Of a stretch of DNA of 64,000 nucleotides, positions 45,241 through 58,270 are shown piece by piece. The translations under genes and the position numbers were made by a program. This stretch comes from Pleurodeles waltl (Eukaryota; Chordata; Amphibia; Caudata; Salamandridae): assembly GCF_031143425.1 (NCBI RefSeq), contig NC_090450.1:221413442-221477441 (forward strand). The letters run 5' to 3'. The notes below the pieces were generated by a model. It worked only from the letters and a program-made list of their open reading frames with translations. It was not told the DNA's origin and ran no database searches. Numbering within the stretch: the stretch's first letter is position 1; each line of letters opens with the position of its first letter.

Positions 45241-45614
45241 TAAAATTCATGTTTGGTGTGTGCTTGCGTGTATGTTTGAATATTTGGTAATGAGTGCTGT
45301 GAATGGATGTCTGTGTACACATGTGTGTGTGAATGAATGGGTGTGAGCGAGTGTTTCTGTGTGCGTGTTTGTCCCGTCCATCCCCCTCCCTCCCAAAATT
45401 ACCAGCCACAACTAACAAGTGGTAATATAGATCATGTGCACAGTGTTACAGTTAGTGTGTGATCTAATCTGCGAGGTGTTGTCTAATTCCAAATCAATTG
45501 TTTTTGAGACTGCGGTGAAAGTCAAAGTGCTGAATTTGCCACAAGGCTAATGCCCAGTCTCAGGTGAAAGGCTCAATAATATTGTCGAAGCATTAATCTA
45601 GTTTTGTGGCTCTA
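45241..45614. other. TG-rich run, otherwise nothing recognised
   Basis: 45255-45370 is rich in TG/GTGT dinucleotides and GAATG. No gene seen. Confidence 0.55.
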
Positions 45615-46185
45615 CGGCCTCATTTCAAGTTTGGCGTACAGGAAAGCCCGTCTGCCAAACTCCAGACAAGGTGGCCGACATCTATGCCTTGACCTCCCTG
45701 CCGGAGTCATTATGAGTTTCCCGCTAGGTCGGCAGGCGGAAATCTGAGTTTCCACCTAGCGGGAAACAGGTTACTGCGTTGTCTGCAGCTTGTAATCGAG
45801 CCGGATGCAATGCTATACCAGCGAGGTGCACCAGCACCCTTGCAATGTTCACTGTCTCCTTTGCAAGTGCATGGGCAGTGCAGGGTCCCCCATGTGGCCC
45901 CCTGCACTTGTTCTCCACCAGCCTTTTCATGGCGGTGTTACTGCAGTGAAAAGGCTGGTGGAGAACAAGGTCATAATCTGCAGGGAAGCACTGGCAGATT
46001 ATGATCTCTGCCACCACCAGGCCACCGGGATTCATGATCCTGGTGGAGCTGGTGGTTCCCTGGTGGTCTGACCACCAGGGTTTTAATGTGGCGATTGAAC
46101 AGCTGCATCTGCACCGGTCATGATGGCCACTGAGAGAATGGTTGTCTTAAAACTGCCAGACTCATGATGACCCCCCCAGTCTGGC
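45615..46185. mobile_element. Hairpin-chain MITE, diverged
   Basis: It shares internal blocks and their order with 39099-39728: a TTTCCCGCT-GGTC stem, GGTGCACCAGCACC, TTCACTGTCT, CAAGTGCATGGGCA-TGCAGGG, and TTCTCCACCAGCCTTTTCATG. A 19-bp stem TTCTCCACCAGCCTTTTCA pairs with TGAAAAGGCTGGTGGAGAA (45910-45965). The right end ATGATGACCCCCC is Harbinger-like; the left end is altered. Confidence 0.7.
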
Positions 46186-49100
46186 AAGTACTATTAGGTC
46201 TCTGTGGTTTTTACCATGTTTAATGAGAACAGTGGAGGTTGGCAGCATTTGCCACTGGAATTGGAGAATTTACCAATCTTTAGTAATAACCGTCTTCCCC
46301 TGACTGGAAAGTCAAGAGAAAGTTGTGGCATGTGTTATTTTTTGTTGTTTGATTTAGCATAAGTCTCGAGGAGGGCTTGGTGATTACTGTTATATGTGTT
46401 ATTTCTGGTCCTTTTTTATGATGTTTGATGGATATTCATATGTGGTCATGCCTTCAGACAACTCAGTGGCCTGTTCGTCATATCTAGAGATGTTCAAACA
46501 GTTTAGGCTAATTCTCAGGAACTGTCTGAAAGCGGTGGCAGCTGCCAGGATAATAAGGCAGTGGGTAAATAATAAATAAATTTAAATGAAAATGTACCTG
46601 CCCCCTCGCCGCCCTCTACTTTGGTTCTCGCAGCTCTTCTTCTGATCACAGGCTCCCAGACTCCCCTGCGCCAATCCAGCATCTGCTCTCAAGCTTGTAA
46701 CACTATTACCCAGCATGAGAACAGAAGTGGGATTGGGCAGGGCGGGCTGGTGTTATGCTCCAAGAGGAAGGGGGAACCTGTGCCAGATTCTCTCCATGCA
46801 CCAGCCTGGAGACGTGTGCATGGCAGTTTGGCCGTCCTAAACAGCAGGCCAAACCACCATGGGCACTTGCAGTGCCCACCACTGCATGTGCCCTCCGTCC
46901 TTGCCTTGGCTCCGCCCCCAAGACTCAGCTCAGCTACTGTCATGTAAAGTAAAATGATATTAAATCTGCCTTATTATCGTTTTAATTTACATGTTTTATG
47001 CTGCTGAGGCAGTGGGGCAATGCTCCTCCGCCATAATGAAGTAGCTGCAGTGGTCCAAAAGGTTGATTTTCACTGAGTGCTCCTGGGTGATGCCTTTCAA
47101 GAATAAGTAGACCATTCCTATCTGGAAGTATTTGATGCACCCATGTGTCTACATTACCTGTCCTGACACTTTTTTTTAGATCTCCAAATTTCAAATCAGT
47201 GTGACAGAATGTATGTGTGGTCCTTAAGAATGGGTCCCTCTTGTTGTCATTCAATAAATGATATTACTACTGGTGATTTACCTGCCAAGAGGTACTGGTC
47301 TGCCTTGAAAGCTTTCGATTGCTGACAGACGTGTGAGCATTCACATACGCCATCTGTCCCTTTTCCTTCCTTGAACTGTCGGGGTATTAATGCCAGCAAA
47401 CAGATGGAGTAACTCATTTTCTAGAGAAAGGATCGCCTACAAACTCGGGGAGTTGTACTTCAAGAAATTTCTCCAACCTAAAAATGTTTTTCCCAATTGA
47501 ATATAAATGGAAATATACGTGCAACTGTAAATCAGGCTATATTTCTCCAGGAATATTTTGTAGCAAGCATTGCTTTGCTTTTACTTGGTGCCATTTAACA
47601 CTAATTTATCTCAAAGTTCCTTTAATAGGTAACTCCCACAAGCCCTGCAAATGAACGTTATAATCATGTCCAGTTGTTTGCAATATTACTGGCCCAATTA
47701 GCACAATGCTACTGGCTCAATTTGCCTTAAAATGAACCATTTGCCACTAATGTTCCTAACATATCGTTTCCAAGCACGACAAAACAGTGCTGCAAGAAAA
47801 ATCACAAATCATCAACAGTCTGGCAGTGAGGGTCTGTTTTTTGTTTTTTTGGGCCGGACACACCGGGTATGAGAATTAACCGGGCCACTGGAATTGTGCA
47901 AATTTGAGGCTGTGACGTTTTCAACATGATTATGATTTGCCAAATAGACCATCATCTCTATAATCGGCATATTTTTATCAAACATGTTTGTAACTCCAAC
48001 AGATCAAAAGTTACTATAAACGCAGCAAATAATGTTGCTGGGCAGCGAATGCCACTTTGCAAAGGTTGGCTGATCTTTTTTCTGTTTCTGATTGCTATGT
48101 TTAGATTTTAAACATGCGCACATTATGTGAAACCTTTGATCACTTACTGGCAACCTGTGAAAAAAATGTCAAAATGTGTAAAACATAGCACAAAACGTGC
48201 CCATTAAGATTCATATTTTGCCTTTTCATGCCACATAATTAGGTCAACACTCCAGCATAACTTAATCCTCCTCTGCCGCATAATTTCATGGCCCTGACAT
48301 TAGCTAACAAGCACAGTGAGCTGCTTGTACGTGAATGGATAAGATTGTTTGCAAAGGGGATACGTGAACGTCAGGACTAGGCTTGCTTCTCAATTCTGTG
48401 AAAAATGTGCGGCATGTAGGAGTAACCACGCTCCAGATTCTATCAGGTTGCCCTGTCACTGGTATTTTCTTTTCCACTTGTTCTGAACTTCCTTTTTGCG
48501 CCGCCACTCTTTGCAAATGGAACTGTTCTCTGTTGATCTGATATCTACACTGAGATTAGCAACGCACTGCATCTTTCTCTGGCGCCATAGGTCGAGGTCC
48601 ACATTGCTGGATGCTAAAAGACGGGACTCGATCATAGAGTGGCTTAATTTATCCAGTGGTGCCGGTTTGATTTAATTCGATAAGATTCTTTCTTTGCTTT
48701 GTTTTGTCTGGGTTTTAGAAGTATTCAGAAAGTGTTAAGAGTTAAAGATAGCTGAATGATTAGGATAGGAGCTGACTTTTTATGAACTTGAGTTTTTATG
48801 TATTAATGTAAAAGATTTTGTAATGTGTTGGTATTGTTCTCACTTTGCCAACGAGGAACGGTGAGAGAGATGGTGATGCATCTCCCAAAATCAGCAGGGC
48901 TGCGCACGGCAATGAGGTAACAGGGATACATTTTCCCCAAAAATATATGGCCTTGGGGGGGTCGGGGAGGACGGCAGATTATTGGATAAAAAGGGAAGCC
49001 AAAGGCTCCTTTCTCTCAGGCATTTGGACCAGCTGCCCAAGAGCCCCATTTAAATTAAATGCTTAACACAAAGCTAGCAAATGCCTAGCTAAGTTATATG

Positions 49101-49953
49101 TATTTAAAGTTGCCCGTGGGCTGGGCTTAGCGGGCCCTTCAACCTTAAAATGGTAATAAAAGGCAGGTTATGGGAGACATCTTAGAAATAGCAGAGCTGA
49201 GTCGATTAAACCAAGTGACCTCACTTAGAGGTTGGTAGATGCTGAGTATGTGCCATAAAAAAGTCAGATGTCTACCAATGCTTCCACTTGCAGAGCCTTC
49301 TCTGCATGGGGGGAGGGTGTGTGGGGGTAAGAGGAGGTGCTTGCCCCCCCGGATTTAGGTACAGCCTGGTGCGCAGGTTCACAGTGCAGCTTAAGATACA
49401 GCAGCTGTAATGTTACTCTGCCTGCATTAGTACAGACATGGCCCCCTCCAAAAACAGTCTAGGATGCCCCCTGATAAAAATTCTGTGGACACCCATTCTT
49501 CTTTGTCTCCACTATCTCAAACATGTGACTTGGTAGCCCATTTGCCACTAGGGCACCAGGTTACAGCAATGGTTACCCACCCTACTGAGTTGAGTGAACA
49601 TCAGTGGATTTCCATGCCTGAGACTTCAATGCAAACCGCAGTTGTTCCCAGAGAGAAAACACTGTCTTCACACACAGGGAAAAATCTCCCTTCACCAACT
49701 TTGCACTTTCCTAGATTTTCCAACACATGTTTTCATTACTATTACTTTACTTAATTGCATTGCAGGTAATCATTTTCACATTGCCATAAGGTAATCTCGA
49801 TGCTACCCAACACTAAGTCAAGCAGCTCAGCTTTATTCAGCCCTACAGTAACTAAATCAGCTGTCACTAACTGCAGCGAACCATCTACACATAGCCTCAC
49901 ATTGTAGTGAATCATCTCATAATACTCTGCAATACATTTAAATCATCATCTCA
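46186..49953. other. Long stretch with no recognised feature
   Basis: No domain, RNA gene, microsatellite or clear element end. A GC-rich island at 46620-46925 has several overlapping frames on both strands, but none is convincing. Confidence 0.5.
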
Positions 49954-49961
49954 CTTGCCTC

Positions 49962-51980
49962 CAGTGCTTAATTTGAGCTGGGGTTTGCAGCCGGGGGCTC
50001 ACTGGCACTCATTTTTAGAGACTGGCACTCTTTTTTCCATATCAGACTACTGGAGCAGTTCCCTCTTTTGCAGAAATCAGTGCTCATTGAGGCCAACGGA
50101 TCTTTGGACCCTGCAACAGGGTGCAGTAGAACCATCCAACTCAATTTCAATACAGACCAATTAAATTAAACAATATCATCCATTTGGCCATACAAGGACA
50201 ACTCCAGTCAGAAATAAAGTTAAGGGATTTATTACCAACTCAAGCTCAAATTCATGTAAATAACTCTCAAAACAAAATTATCAATGTACAAATCCACCAA
50301 GGGTTGACGAAGGTGGTAAAATAGATTTCGGTAGACTAACATTAATAAAACTAAGCATTCATTAAGGAAAACACAAAACATTAACAGAATCAATCGTGAT
50401 ACGGAAAGTAGACGCTGCTCAAGCCTAGCAAGCGTGCACGCGTTAGTCAGTTTCAAATCATTAAAGTTATACTTCCAGCTGAGCAAAGGGAAAACGCTAC
50501 CATGGCTGAATTAAGGCTTAACACGTGTGGGGTGAAACACAAGTGGGCAAAAGACTAAAAGGACAAAAAGGGCAAAAAGCATTTGGAAAAAAGAAATTTA
50601 GGCTAACAAGGTAATAGCTAAGGTGGGCAAAAGAAGGTAAAAAGTAAAATCGTCAGCATGTCTGGAGCTCAATCAAGAGTCCTCCGAGGAGAATAGGGAG
50701 AAAATCTCTAGGTCTCAGTGGGGCATCCAAAAGGAGCAAAACAGAGCAGAAGATAACTCTCCAAGGGACTCAGCATTCAGGGATTCTTCATAAGCAAGGG
50801 TTCTGCAACACCGGAGATCTGACCAACGTCCAACTGATCAACAGCATATTAAAGTTCATAAAACAACTTGATTCACTGTGAAAAGCAGTCCATATTATGT
50901 TGAAGGGGCAACATTCAATAGTAATCAATCACACCACTCCAGGTTGCAACACCAACATCCTTTTCCAGGTCTGTCATGGGAACCTCATCTATCCATGTAG
51001 CTCCACACAGGATTGAAACATTTGTATTATTTGTTAGTCCATTTACTCAGGATGTTCCAAACTCAATGACACTATGACACTTTCTCTCTATGTCTAAACA
51101 ATAGGGCCTATTACCAAAGATAGTCCTCTCATGGGAACAAAGTCTGAAAGAAAGATCAAGTTATGAAAAAACTGAATTAGCATTTCCTGCAGAGTCACGA
51201 AATACAAAACTAACAGCCCTCATTTAGGCGAACCTAATTGAATTAAAGCAATACATTTAATTAAGACATTTTAATAAAACACAATTTTAAAATGCACACG
51301 TATGAATTCAACATTAATAATGTGTCAATAATATACACGTTACATTCATTTTAAATGAAAAAAATATGTTAAGGTTTTTCAATGATGTAATGCAGAACTG
51401 CATTTCTCTATATTTGCACACATACTGAATTCATTAATCACTAGAAATTCAATATCATTTCAATACATTGTTACTCTAAGGTCTAAAGTATAATATCATA
51501 TCAATTAAATCTTTTAAAAATATGATTTATAAACGATATCATCAGGGTTTCTATCACTGGTTTAGATGAATGCACAGTCACAATTATTTCTCATTTCATC
51601 TTCTACATTCAAACTATTAATACATTGGTTAATATAATGCATATAGTGTCACATTTGATGACTTTTGTGACATGAGGAACAGCACTAAATTATACACTAC
51701 ACCCAGGCTTTGACCCAAAGCTAGATAGGAAATCACAAAAAGAGGAAGAAGAAGAAGAGAGAGATGGAAAAAGAGTGACAAAGAAAGCAAGAATAAATAA
51801 ACTACAGAAAGAGTGAGGTAAAGGGGCAGAGAGTGCATGTTGGTGGATGAAAGAGGCACGAGGTGTAATCAAGACTATGCAGCCTTTGTAATCATTATGC
51901 TGATATTCAATGGAGCTGTCCATAGGCTTCTAAGCAAAACATTGGGTGCCAGCACCTACTCTTATATAAATTAAGCACTT
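49962..51980. mobile_element. hAT-like non-autonomous element, 2,019 bp
   Basis: The ends are CAGTGCTTAATTTGAGC at left and, reversed, AAGTGCTTAATTTAT at right. Flanking CTTGCCTC occurs perfectly at 49954-49961 and 51981-51988. An 8-bp TSD with CA(G)TG-type short TIRs is typical of hAT transposons. The interior (AT-rich, with a purine-rich tract at 51735-51830) shows no hAT dimerisation or DDE domain, so it depends on another source of transposase. Confidence 0.82.
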
Positions 51981-51988
51981 CTTGCCTC

Positions 51989-52911
51989 ACACCAGTGCAG
52001 TATCTCCACACTACCCAACAATGCAGTGGCACATGCTCTAATTGCCCTAGTTTTGCAAACTACACCTACTCAGCAGGGTCCATCCCCATAGATTAAGATC
52101 TGCTGTTTCCGTCAGTTGTCCAGGTGGTGTGACCATTTGCTTGGGACTGATGTTATTATTTAACCTGCTGGCAGAGATTAATGTCTTTTAGAAAACACTT
52201 ATATCGAATTTGAAACTTTGACCCAAATGTGAATGGGAACTTAACCATTGCTTGTGTTAGTCTATGAGGATCTCTAAAAGAAAGAGAGTGAATGAGGGAG
52301 GGAGAGACCCAGAAGAATTTTGATCAGGTTATCTCACTGGAAATGGATGGTGAAATCATTATACACAAATGTCTGTGTTGTATGTATCACAAATATCAAA
52401 CCAACTAAATACTCTTTATTTTAGTTTTTATAAATGACAAGTTTAAGAACAATAGCTATTTTGTTGTATTCATTTTTTTCCTGATGGCAGTCCTATGAAA
52501 ATGTAAGTCCTTACCCAGGTGTTGTACTGCACAATGCAGTAAGGATTAATTGTTTCATTAAGTTTCCAGGTCTTTGCCAAATCCTACATACATGTACAGA
52601 ATGTCCTGTGCATGCACATGCGTGAGCATACAGGAGCAGCCTTCTTAGAATGATTTTTCTATAAAGTGTATCATATGCAAGTACAAGATGGCCATCATGA
52701 CATCTGGACGCATGCAACCATCCATCCAACCCTTAGTAAATAACCTTACTGGTTGTGTGTTTTAGAAATGGAGTTTCTTAGCCTTTTGGACTGTGCCCCC
52801 TTCCCTGCTTTGAAGGCCTTGCACAGAAGTTTATTCTCTGTGTCAACAGGTGCCAGTGCACTTCTTTGAGGACAGGAGTGGTATGGGACTTTTTCTATAA
52901 AGTGAGACATA
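51989..52911. other. No recognised feature
   Basis: No coding domain or element ends. Confidence 0.5.
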
Positions 52912-53081
52912 GGGCATGATTTAGATTTCAATTGATGGGATACTCCATCACAACGGTGACAGATATCTCATCCACTGAAATATAAATCCCATAGGAAATA
53001 TTGGGTTTTATATTTCGGCAGATGGGACATCCTTCACAGTTGTTACTGAGTAATCCATCCGTTGAAGTCTAAATCAGGCCC
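52912..53081. mobile_element. 170-bp palindromic MITE
   Basis: GGGCATGATTTAGATTTCAA at the left pairs with the reverse of TTGAAGTCTAAATCAGGCCC at the right; the interior ATGGGA...ATCCAT and AAATCCCATAGGAAATATTGGG continue the foldback. The ends resemble those of 17238-17408. No convincing TSD. Confidence 0.75.
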
Positions 53082-53414
53082 AGAGTCTGGAAGCCAAATT
53101 TTGTAGTCTCTGAAGATTCAAAACCTTTTTGAGGGCTTCAGTATAGACAATGATAAAATAATCACAATAGGTATGAAGTGTTATATAAATAAAATTAAAA
53201 GAACTCCTAGAGAGTACTTTGAGCTTTATTAGGGGTAGAAAAAGTGCCATACATATATGAAGACAATACAATGGTCCAGCCTTGATAAAACCAACACCCG
53301 CATGAGTTTGATGTGGTATGGTAACTGAATCAAGTTGTTATTTTTTACAACTGCAGTTATTTGGTAGTCAAAGGATAGTTTTCCTTCAAGCCATACTCAG
53401 AGTTGTATTATTTC
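53082..53414. other. No recognised feature
   Basis: AT-rich link between a MITE and a LINE fragment. Confidence 0.45.
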
Positions 53415-53960
53415 TTGAGCAGGGCTAGCCGTAGAACCTGCTCACTTTGGGGTTCCTCCTGCTGGCCCATGATACTTGGCTCCTCTGCTGTCCTCACTAT
53501 CCATGCTCTCAACTTAAGCATTCCTTTGGATCATCTGTTATCTTTCTCCCAACAAGTTAATAAGCTCTCTTATGTGTGCTTTCTCCTGCTTTGGATTCTT
53601 TGCCGGTTCATCCATGTCTTCCCACTGACCGTTCTAAATCGGTTGTTCAGGCATTCATTATGTCACGCTTGGAATACAGTAACTCTGTCAATCTTGGACG
53701 TTCAAGGTTTTTTGACAGCCAGACTTCAATGTGTCCCAAATGCAGCTGATAGTCTGATTCTTGATATCATTAGCTAATTGTACAGGTCTTCCCATCTCAA
53801 TTTACTTCTCTGGATGCCTATTGACAAAACAGATATTTTTAAGACTCTAACTTTTCCACAAAGTTATTTAGTGTCCTGCTTCAATTTGTTTGCAGAAACT
53901 ATCTTCCTTGTACAGACCCTCTCAGACTCTGCGTTATGCCTGCTCACTATTTATCTGTTC
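53415..53960 (+). pseudogene. L2/CR1-like LINE RT fragment
   Basis: Plus-strand, frame-scattered: LSFSQQVNKLSYVCFLLLW (about 53545), a SRLEYSNSVNLG-like stretch (about 53660), FLTARLQCVPNAADSLILDI (about 53710) and SSHLNLLLWMPIDKTDIFKT (about 53785). The order and spacing match the region after the RT catalytic motif in L2/CR1 LINEs. Both ends are lost. Confidence 0.7.
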
Positions 53961-54089
53961 CTACATTCATGTTCTGGCAGATGTGCCTTTGCCATGGTCA
54001 CCACCAAGAGCTGACCCTGGGACTCCATGGTTCCCTGCCTAGGTGTGTGCAGGAATATCCGGTCCATACTCCTCAAGGAAAGGAACTGA

Positions 54090-54840
54090 AGTTTGCTCTT
54101 GCCTGGTGCAAGCAAAGGGAATGTGCCATCTCCAGCCAGCATCCAGCCAGCATCTTGTAAGGTGCTGGCTGGGGAGCCGGTTGGAGCTCCATGGGCCTGC
54201 CACCCAGGACCGTCAACAGAAACTGAGCTGTGGGTGTATTGGGTGGGCACCAGGACACCCACCTCAGGACAAAAGAACAGCTCCTGTCTGTACCTATGAT
54301 GGGTGCCAGCTGAGGCCATGGGGGCCATGGAGTTCCCCGTGGCCCATAAAAACAATTTAAAATGTAGGTTTCCTGGGAAGACACCAGGACAGCTACAATA
54401 ATATATAATCAAACAAAAAAAATGAGCTGCAGGAGCAGCTCATTTATTTTTCACTTCTCCTTGAAGGAGCACCCCATAGTACCCTGTGTGCACTTTCTAG
54501 TCATATGTTCTTGAACTTTGGGGTACCCATAGTGTAGGGAGGTGCATCACCAAGTCTTTTTTTATTTGTGTTGTGCTGGGCTACAGGGAGTGTAGCAGCC
54601 CCCAACAATATTAAAACAAAGAATGTCTCCTAGGTCATTAAGTCCATGACCCCAAGAAAGCTTATCATTTTTTTAAAGCACTCCTAGCTGGAGCTTTATG
54701 CCCTTCACCAGGAGTGTATAGACCCCATTGTGGTAGGTTTTATGGCTGCATTGCTTAGCATCTAAACTATTTAAAAAGACTCAAAGACACGTTGATCATT
54801 TGTTTTTAAATAAAACTGTATTATTTTTTTCAGACAATCA
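54090..54840 (+). repeat. Low-copy repeat block, unit 1
   Basis: Shares, in the same order and orientation, many blocks with 56690-57490: a TGCTGGCTGGGGA-type start, GGGGCC-TGGGGCTCCC text, CAGGAG...CACTGCTCCTTGA, GTGTGGCAGCC-CCAGCAACATTAAA and TAGCTGGAGCTTTATGCCCTTCA. The class is unknown. Confidence 0.6.
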
Positions 54841-56689
54841 CTTTTATTAAATTTTGCACTTTGTAGCTTGATAAAATATACATTTGAGTATAAGTATTGG
54901 TGATTTTTTGCCAAAAAAATAATATGCTGTGTATACGTTGATATGGTGACCTCTTCATAAAGCCAATAGGTCTACTTTTTGTTTTTTGTGTTGTGGGCTG
55001 TTGATAAAGTAAGTAGCTCTGCCTTACTTTAAATGACACCCCTAATAATCACCCATGACCACCTGCACAGGTTTAGGTGCCAAGGCCTGAGCCCAATCCC
55101 CCACTGAGCATGGTTTCCGTGCACCAAGGGGGACGTTGAGCATCATCGGTGGGGGTTGGGCACAGGCCCTGTGGCCAACCCTACTCTGCACAAGGTTGTG
55201 CACTGTGTGCCAATGAATGTTCACGGGGAGGCAGGGTTGATATATGGCCAAGCTGCACATGGTCAAAGGCGGTCCACATCATGAAGTCAGCATTATGTAT
55301 GATAATAAAATACTAGTTTAAGTTAACACAACCCTAGAAATTCATTGTATTTTATGAGGTCTCTCAGGCCTTTTCAGGTTCGGGGATGAAGCCACACACC
55401 CCCTCCCCTTATTGGCAATATCCGCACTGTGGGGACTGAGGTCTTGGGGCCTCTTAGAGGCTGGGGGAAGGGGGCCCACATGACCCACTCCCCCATATTT
55501 TGTATCTCGCCCCTCATGATAGGGTCCCCGGGACCTTATGAGGGTAAAGTAGAGGACTGTTCGCCTCTTCCCTTTCATAAAAATGTCAGCTCTGGAGGAT
55601 GAGGTCATAGGGGCTCTTCGTGCCTCAGGGAGGAGGCCCCAAGTTCCACCCCCCTCAATATTTAAATATGCTGCCCCACCCCACATTTGTTTAAATTTTA
55701 CCGCAAATGTCTGCCAAATTTGGTATAAATCCTTTCAGCATTTGGGCTGGAGTTATGTCTAAATTTCCTATGGGAAAATAAAAGGTGGAAATATGTTTTA
55801 GATCCCTCTCCTTTTCTCTGCCCCCACTTGATGGATCACCTGGAAACTTTAAAGTTTTAGACCTGAAGTCAAAGAACATTTTTTTGGAAAGTTAACAGTT
55901 ATTAGGGACAGATAAAAAAACAATTTCCTATGAGAACATGATTCACTGGTTAATTGTACTTAGGTCTGCATTTCCATTGGAAATTCTTTTTTTGGTTTGC
56001 TAATACCTTTGGTGTAGTTTGTTGAATCTTCACAAAAAATTCTTACAATGTGCTCTTTTTTCCCTACTTTCTTCATGGAAAGTTTTGGGTTGACATGACA
56101 GGTGGGGACCAAGAAAAATGGGTGGTCCCAAGATAAAAAAAAAGCCCCCATGCATTTTCCATAGGCTTTTTTTGGAATGGCATATTGCAAAACCTGCTGA
56201 ACAGAATTACAGCAAAATTGGCAGGAAGCTAGCTCTTGTTCCAGAAATAGTGTTTTTTGTGATTTGGTGCACATGGTGCTCAGAAGTTTTTGAAAAAATA
56301 ATGTACAAAACTATTTTTTATATCTGTATGGCTTGTGTCAAGGCACTCTTGTAAGTGTTCTCTAAGCTCATCTTAAAAAATAGAAAGTTCTGATTAGCCA
56401 AGGGGGATTTGTTCCCTTGTGCCTCTTCACACCTACAGGAGTGCCTTCCAATGGAAATGAACACTCTGACTGGCTAGCTGCTACATGAAATAAAATGTTG
56501 TGGCAGTCATTACAGGGCTAGGGACTAGTTACCTGTTCTGAGATTGCTTAAAAAAAATATATATGAGGAAGCAGCAAAGTGAAACCCTAGCCCCTTATGG
56601 GGGAGAGTCACAGAGGGGCCAGAATAAAAAAAATATATGCTTTGCAGCGATCCCATAGGACATTGAAGGGTCATGACAAAAACAATAAC
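54841..56689. other. Repeat-like DNA, no gene
   Basis: GC-rich patches at 55040-55260 and 55360-55690 alternate with AT-rich DNA. A block at 56205-56320 (GGCAGGAAGCTAGCTCTTGT, TTTTTGTGATTTGGTGCACA) resembles 60395-60490 (GGGAGATAGCTAGCTCTTGG, TTTTTATGATTTGGTGTAAA), and 55965-56120 resembles 61690-61830. No coding domain. Confidence 0.5.
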
Positions 56690-57490
56690 CTGTTGCTCCC
56701 ACCATGGCAGGAGCAAAGGAAAGGTGCATGTTCCTGCCAGCCCCCAGATTGATGTTGGCTGGGGACCTCTCTGGTGCCTCAGGGGCCTTGGGGCTCCCCC
56801 CTAGCCCACATGACCCCTTATATTGTGGGTGCCCAGGGTGGGCAGTAGGTCATGCTCCTGAAAAAACAAATGCCCACTCCCACAAGGGGAGTCGACTGAG
56901 GCCTTGGGGGCTTTGGGACTCCCCCGTGGCCCCTACATAAAAATGGTGTTCTGGTGCCCCAAGTGACATCATTTAACCTACTTTTTTAAAAAATGCAGTC
57001 TTCCAATGGCACACACTATGGCTGGGGATTCTGGGGACCTGTGGCTCCTCCCACAACCCCCAAATACAATTTAACATGTAGGTGTCCTGTGTGGGCACTG
57101 AGACATCTTAAAAAATGTTAAAAAAATATATTACATTTGCTGCAGGAGGCGCTTACTATTCACTGCTCCTTGATGCCCTGTGAGGGCTATTCACATTTTT
57201 GTTTACCTTGATGGTGTTCCTACAAGGGGCCGGGGCACCACTAAGCATTTTTTAATGTTGCTGAGGGCTGCAAGTAGTGTGGCAGCCTCCAGCAACATTA
57301 AACAAAACTATTAAGTCACTAATCCATGACTGGAGGAAAACGCACCATATTTTTCAACTACTACTAGCTGGAGCTTTCTGCTCTTCAGCTGGAGTGCAAG
57401 GCCCTCTTGTGGTTGTTTTTATGATTGAATATTGTGGACTGAAAAAGGTTTTAAAAAACTAAGAAATATGTTGTTTTTTATTACAAAAAA
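56690..57490 (+). repeat. Low-copy repeat block, unit 2
   Basis: Direct, diverged copy of 54090-54840 about 2.6 kb downstream (for example CAGCAACATTAAACAAAACT at 57293 and TAGCTGGAGCTTTCTGCTCTTCA at 57366). Confidence 0.6.
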
Positions 57491-58270
57491 CAATAGGTTT
57501 CTGAGTCTTTCTTTCAACATCTTTTTAGCCTACAAAATGCAACATAAAAAATGTAAAAAGAAAAATCCACAAACTTTTCTATTTAACCTTTACTAGAAAT
57601 GTTGATAATAATCACTATCATTAAACAATGCATAGTGTGAATTACTGATATATACATTAAGTTAGAAATGTGTTGATTTTTTTTAGAAAGATGATAAAGC
57701 TTCTTTATATACATATTGATATGCTAACCCTGGCCTGGACTTGCCAGACCAACCATGCCAGAAGGACGTGCATGGTGTGGGTTTGGCTGCTCGCAAGGAG
57801 ATGGATGCAGGGCCCAGTCGTGTGTGCCATGCAGTCTCTTGCCTGCGAGGGGTTGAATGCAGGGCTTGGTAGCTGGCTAGTCCCTGTGGCCAGGCACATG
57901 TCTCACACGGCTGTAACCATAACTCATGCTTTAAATCTGCACTGCTAATTAACTCACATATTCACACATTACATCACTAATGATATGTACTCTATATATA
58001 TTTTTTCATTAAGAAAACCAAATTTTAGAGGGGCGTTAGGTTGACGTACAGACCATAGAAATTCAGCAGTTATTGTTACACTTATAGATATACTTACATT
58101 AAGAAACTGTAACTCATGCCCTAAAGTTACTTAACAGCATAAGTTATAGTTCTTCCAAAATCATAGTTTCTTCAGATAAGTATAACTAGAACTTCTGAAT
58201 TTCTGTGGTTTTGTATGGGTAAAATGTTAACCTAACTATAACATCCCTGTAACCGTTGTTTTTTTTAACA
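57491..58270. repeat. AT-rich repeat block shared with 20440-20680
   Basis: TAACTCATGCCCTAAAGTTAC (58108) and CCATAGAAATTCAGCAGTTAT (58052) resemble 20620-20650 and 20582-20605. 58050-58220 is itself a loose palindrome (CATAGAAATTCAGCAGTTAT with AACTAGAACTTCTGAATTTCTGTGG). 57700-57950 is a GC-richer insert-like patch. Confidence 0.5.

Noticed and set aside
46620..46925. GC-rich block with overlapping frames as a possible host exon or CpG island
   Set aside because: Frames overlap on both strands, CpG is not enriched enough to stand out, and no splice sites or domains support it.
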